From Poteriospumella lacustris (Eukaryota > Sar > Chrysophyceae > Chromulinales > Dinobryaceae): a stretch of 64,000 bases of DNA. The DNA is taken from positions 1 to 64,000 of the forward strand of contig SMOI01000094.1 in assembly GCA_008000375.1 (NCBI GenBank), written 5' to 3'. Shown one piece after another: positions 60,754 to 64,000 of this stretch. The translations under genes and the position numbers were made by a program. Position 1 is the stretch's first letter, and each line of letters opens with the position of its first letter. The notes under the pieces were generated by a model that had not been told where the DNA came from, did no database searches, and worked only from the letters and a program-made list of their open reading frames with translations.

Positions 60754-62071
60754 ATGGATCAGGAGATGATCAGTCCGCTGGGATACGACACCGAGGTGAA
60801 TTCCATGACGAGCTGCCAAGCCGAAAAAGTTTACTGCGCACCGGAATTTTCGGAATCGCGTGATATTTTGCAGATTAGAAGCCCCTCTTCGAACAGCAGT
60901 GGAAGGTATGTGATGAAGTCATGGGATTTTATGTGCTCTCGGCATCACCTGGCCTTCACCTTTGCATAGCCTCGCTGGCTTCGACTTCGACAGTGACAGT
61001 GATGACTCGGTTGCGGACCAGCCAAAAAAGAAGAAGCGAATCCGCACTAATCGCCGCCTGCATCCTTTTCCGCGTATCGTCAAGCGCGATATTCGACGCA
61101 TGTATCCGGCCATGCTCGCGAACGTGATGAACTCCGGTGATTTATCCCTCCTGTCGGATTTCCTCGTCGAGTTCGCTGTCAAAAAGTGCAGATACACTGA
61201 TTATTTCCCCGGCTCAGAAGCTGTTAACCTGAGCTGGAACCGCTCTTTTGAAGGCGTCTCGGCGGTTATGCAATACTTCGCGTCATACTGGACACCGACA
61301 GCACAGGCGCTAATACCCGACTTCAACGTGAAGGTTCGTTGGGCAGCAGTGAAGCAGTTCTTGAACAAAGAACATAGCGAGCTGACGTGTGGTTTGACCT
61401 TCTCTGCTACTCCCATTTTCGATGTGGAAGCGCTTCTGGCCACTGTCACTCCAAGAGCGAAGCGAGTGATGAGGACCGACAGTGACTGTGGAGGCCTTTT
61501 CTCCAAGCGACGGAAGGCACCTCTTAGTGCACCCACTCGGCGCTACGAGCACAAGCAGACTCTGTACCTGACGCCGGACGTGGATGACGAGCAGGATGAA
61601 GGGCCGAGTGCAGTTCCACTTTTGTCGACGGAGAGCGGTGCACAGCTGATGCGGATGGCTCAGCTTCTCCTTCAAACGAACGCGACGCCAAAGAGCAAAG
61701 GGGATGGCCAAAAGGCAGGCACGCCGCTGTCTGGCCTTCTCTCCCTCCTCGCGTCACCCACAACGCGCATCAGCTACGATGGTATGGTCACCTTCCGATT
61801 GGACGAGAAGTGCCGCATCCGCAGCTTAGAGTTTGGCCCGGAAATGCAGCGCTCATCGGTCTCTTCGACCTTTCTCGCTGTTGATCCCACGGCCCAGGTG
61901 TTCATGGACTCGTCATCTTCGTCGAGTTGCTTCGAAACCACTTCGACTGCTTTCGACAGCTTCGCATCGTCGTCGCCGTCGTCGGAAATCTACGACTCGC
62001 TTGACCAGGAGTATCTGCAAATGTGGGATGGTCTTCTTGATCAGTCCTTCGTCTCCCATATTCCCGTATAG
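60754..62071 (+). CDS. Unknown protein with possible NTF2/SnoaL-like domain
   Basis: Two exons, 60754-60905 and 60970-62071 (64-bp intron, joining NSSG to SLAGFDFDSDSD), give 417 aa. The N-terminus is acidic and Ser-rich, followed by a basic run (QPKKKKRIRTNRRLHPF) that could be a nuclear localisation signal. The next ~130 residues (YPAMLANVMNSGDLSLLSDF, AVMQYFASYWTPTAQALIPD, ELTCGLTFSATPIF), together with GMVTFRLDEKCRIRSLEFGP further on, have the helix-then-curved-sheet rhythm of NTF2/SnoaL-like domains. This is a weak pattern judgement. The C-terminus is Ser-rich and ends WDGLLDQSFVSHIPV, resembling an activation domain. A nuclear regulator is possible. Confidence 0.65.
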
Positions 62072-62240
62072 CGGCTCGCGTGCTGCCAGTTTGTTTCTTG
62101 ACACATTTTAGCATCGCTGTTCGGCGTTCTACACTCCTGTCGCCTGTGGAGCTGTTTGATTTTGTTGCATTTCGTAAGCTCGTTCGTTTATTGTTTATTT
62201 CCGTTAACTATTTCAAGTGTCCGCCCCAGTCTGCAGCGAC

Positions 62241-63062
62241 TTACTTGTGGGGTGGCCCATTCGTGCGGTTGTAAATGATCTTGTCCTCCTGCTGCTTCTG
62301 CGCTTTGATGTTCTTTCGCACCGGCAGTTTGCTGACTATTTCGTGCAAATCTTCATTGGCAAGCTGCAGCAGTTCGCTTTCCATGGTGGCATTGCCGATG
62401 GCATCGCTGAGGCCCTCGTGGGAATTAAAGCCCAGCCGGCCTTGCACATGAACCTCCACACGAATCATGAAATGCTTCGTTTGTGGAGAGACAAAACCGC
62501 TCTCAGGATCATCTAAGACATCCACGGTCACAAAGTCTTCCGCCCCCCATTCATTGTCGCCGTCTGACCGTCGCGAGAAGAGCATCATGCCCTCTGGGTC
62601 TTCCCACACGATGTCGTCGCCGTCCGGCAGGTGGTTGTGCAGGGTGAGGGAGTAAACCGCGTGGATGTCCTCTTCTGCTTGATTGGATAGATGTAGAGAA
62701 AGAAACACCTCATCTTCTAGCTCCTGGATGCGGGCAACGAGCTGCCACGAGATGCCGCACATGGAGAAGCGGGGGCTGAGAATTGTCCGGTCGTCGTCGG
62801 GAAAGAAAAACGGCCAAGAGAATTCCACATTGTGGTGACCATGGACGATATCTTCTCGCAGATCGACGACAATATTCGGCTCTTTTGTGGTCTTCTTCTT
62901 TCGTCTCTTACCTCGGCCTATTCGACGCGCCGACTTCTTCGGTGATCCAGTCGCAGTGGCTGATGGAGGCTTCTCCGCAGATTTTGCTGGAGCGATTGAA
63001 GGAGAAGTGATCTTCGAAGGTGTGGCTGATGCTTGTGATTTTGATGGGGATGGCTTCGACAT
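62241..63062 (-). CDS. MATH/TRAF-like domain protein
   Basis: The frame gives 273 aa from ATG 63062 (MSKPSPSKSQASATPSK). The same frame stays open upstream to a non-ATG codon at 63179, preceded by a plausible acceptor (tacgtag), so an additional 5' exon is possible. A Ser/Pro/Lys-rich N-terminus with a basic patch (RRIGRGKRRKKKTTK) leads to a MATH-like domain: NVEFSWPFFFPDDDRTILSP, RFSMCGISWQLVARIQEL, VFLSLHLSNQAEEDIHAVYS and LTLHNHLPDG, with the usual SP.F...G..W.L and SL.L spacing. MATH domains bind peptide partners and often serve as substrate adaptors. No BTB or RING partner domain is seen. Confidence 0.68.
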   Translation of the reverse strand: MSKPSPSKSQASATPSKITSPSIAPAKSAEKPPSATATGSPKKSARRIGRGKRRKKKTTKEPNIVVDLREDIVHGHHNVEFSWPFFFPDDDRTILSPRFSMCGISWQLVARIQELEDEVFLSLHLSNQAEEDIHAVYSLTLHNHLPDGDDIVWEDPEGMMLFSRRSDGDNEWGAEDFVTVDVLDDPESGFVSPQTKHFMIRVEVHVQGRLGFNSHEGLSDAIGNATMESELLQLANEDLHEIVSKLPVRKNIKAQKQQEDKIIYNRTNGPPHK

Positions 63063-63627
63063 TGAGTCTGGTGCTGTTTGTATAGCAACTGAAACTTGTA
63101 TACCTTGTACGCCGACGCAAACCGCGCAACACAATAGAAATTGCAGATTAAGTTGACCTTTTCGGGTTTCTCTGGGCACCTACGTAATCAGGAGTACAAT
63201 GCCACTGAAACCAAAGCTAAAGCTGCATGAAGTGGCAAATGACTGTGTATGGCTTACTTCTCTAGTCATTATCTAATTTAGAGCAGACCAGCAGACCAGC
63301 AGATCGAACGAGTAAAATTGTAACGGCTTTTGCAGCAAAGAAGTTGCCCGTTGACGAAGACGACGAATCATCTCTTCACGGCTCTTCCTTATCTTTCATG
63401 TTCCTTGTTTCACACAGTCACGTTGCGGCAAGGGGGATTGTGCTTCTGCGTTGTGCCCTCTCCTCGTAGCTGACTTCGCACTCGCAGGCCACGCCACATC
63501 GATCGGCCTTCACTTGCGCAACCGGTATCGTGGTTGAGCAGAAGTACGCCAATTTCAAAATCGAACATTCCGCGTGTTCTCCGCTCCGAAGTCTTTCAGA
63601 AACGAACAAGATTCGTCTGCATTGAAG
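63063..63627. promoter_or_regulatory. Divergent promoter region (MATH-like / last gene)
   Basis: These 565 bp lie between divergent starts. The part nearest 63063 may include an unrecognised 5' exon of the MATH-like gene. The rest is AT-richer and shows no gene. Confidence 0.45.
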
Positions 63628-64000
63628 ATGGATCGAAATCAAGATCCAGGACGGGTCAGCCCGCTACCATCTCCAGTGGGCGATGACTTCGACCTGGTCG
63701 AAGATTTCAATGCCGACAAATTTTCCTTTTCGAAAACTCCTTCGCCTGAGAACTCTTGCCCCCCATCTTATCCAAGTATATCCAGCTCTCCAACTGCCAA
63801 GGATTCCCTGTCACCTGTGGTCGGCACTTGGAATGAAGTCTGTGATGTATCTTCGTCAATTCCCTTCGACAGCAAACGAGAAACGTCATCTCCTCCCAGT
63901 CTCTCTCCACCAAAGATTTCTACTTCCCAAGATTCTTCGCATGCCGCAAGTAGCATTCAAAGTGAGGAATCCAGCGATCTCAAAACGAGCTGTCTCACTC
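63628..64000 (+). CDS. Partial gene, 5' end only, Ser/Pro-rich product
   Basis: An open frame from ATG 63628 (MDRNQDPGRVSPLPSPVGDD) reaches the window edge without a stop: 124 complete codons. It is rich in Ser, Pro, Asp and Lys, with repeated SP/TP motifs (SPLPSP, KTPSPENS, SPPSLSPPK) suited to proline-directed phosphorylation. It includes a DDFDLVEDFNADKF acidic-hydrophobic element. A GTGAGG near 63962 could be a splice donor. No domain is recognisable in this part. Confidence 0.55.
   Translation, partial: MDRNQDPGRVSPLPSPVGDDFDLVEDFNADKFSFSKTPSPENSCPPSYPSISSSPTAKDSLSPVVGTWNEVCDVSSSIPFDSKRETSSPPSLSPPKISTSQDSSHAASSIQSEESSDLKTSCLT

Overview
The window is nuclear DNA from a unicellular, flagellated, mostly GC-rich eukaryote. 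The genes are dense (29 protein-coding calls in 64 kb, on both strands) and often divergent or convergent at short spacing. About half carry one to three short GT-AG introns, mostly 54-103 bp. The gene content is purely eukaryotic: HMG-CoA reductase, glucosidase II alpha, CstF-64, CDC123, FAN1, a claspin-like protein, TPX2 and CFAP77. CFAP77 (a doublet-microtubule inner protein) implies a motile cilium. I cannot name the organism. A stramenopile-like or other free-living protist is plausible. I saw no convincing tRNA, rRNA, CRISPR or transposon.

Layout. 0-6.4 kb: a FERM-IQ protein converges on a divergent OSCA/TMEM63-like membrane protein. 6.7-13.2 kb: an organellar-type RsuA/RluB pseudouridine synthase diverges from a 1593-residue protein that joins a complete anoctamin (TMEM16) to an SMP lipid-transfer domain and two C2 domains. 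13.3-13.95 kb: a heptamer tandem array with an assembly gap. 14.1-19.1 kb: PH-like protein, TBC RabGAP and HMG-CoA reductase. 19.1-20.2 kb: a gene-poor stretch with two GAC/CAC trinucleotide tracts. 20.2-24.3 kb: a membrane-anchored alpha/beta hydrolase, a small helical protein and CstF-64. 24.7-32.1 kb: FAN1 with an added NZF-type finger, converging on a claspin-like gene. 32.6-38.4 kb: a 7TM protein with a long low-complexity tail, a WW protein and a low-complexity protein. 38.7-45.1 kb: serine carboxypeptidase, a VF530/DUF2132 protein, CDC123, a degenerate RING/C2H2 protein and an unknown. 45.1-56.4 kb: TPX2, glucosidase II alpha, CFAP77 and a TPR protein. 56.9-64 kb: a DUF268 protein, a patatin-like phospholipase, an unknown, a MATH-like protein and the 5' end of a further gene.

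The most striking item is the anoctamin-SMP-C2-C2 polypeptide at 8415-13196. It puts a calcium-gated scramblase/channel fold and an extended-synaptotagmin/tricalbin-like lipid-transfer module in one chain, with all six predicted anoctamin calcium ligands kept (one as a Glu-to-Asp change). It lies within 2.1 kb of another member of the wider TMEM16/OSCA superfamily. FAN1 is second: it carries a Thr-Phe-type ubiquitin-binding finger and a long insertion inside its nuclease core. Heptanucleotide tandem repeats recur at three unrelated intergenic sites. All calls come from reading the sequence, and no database search was possible.
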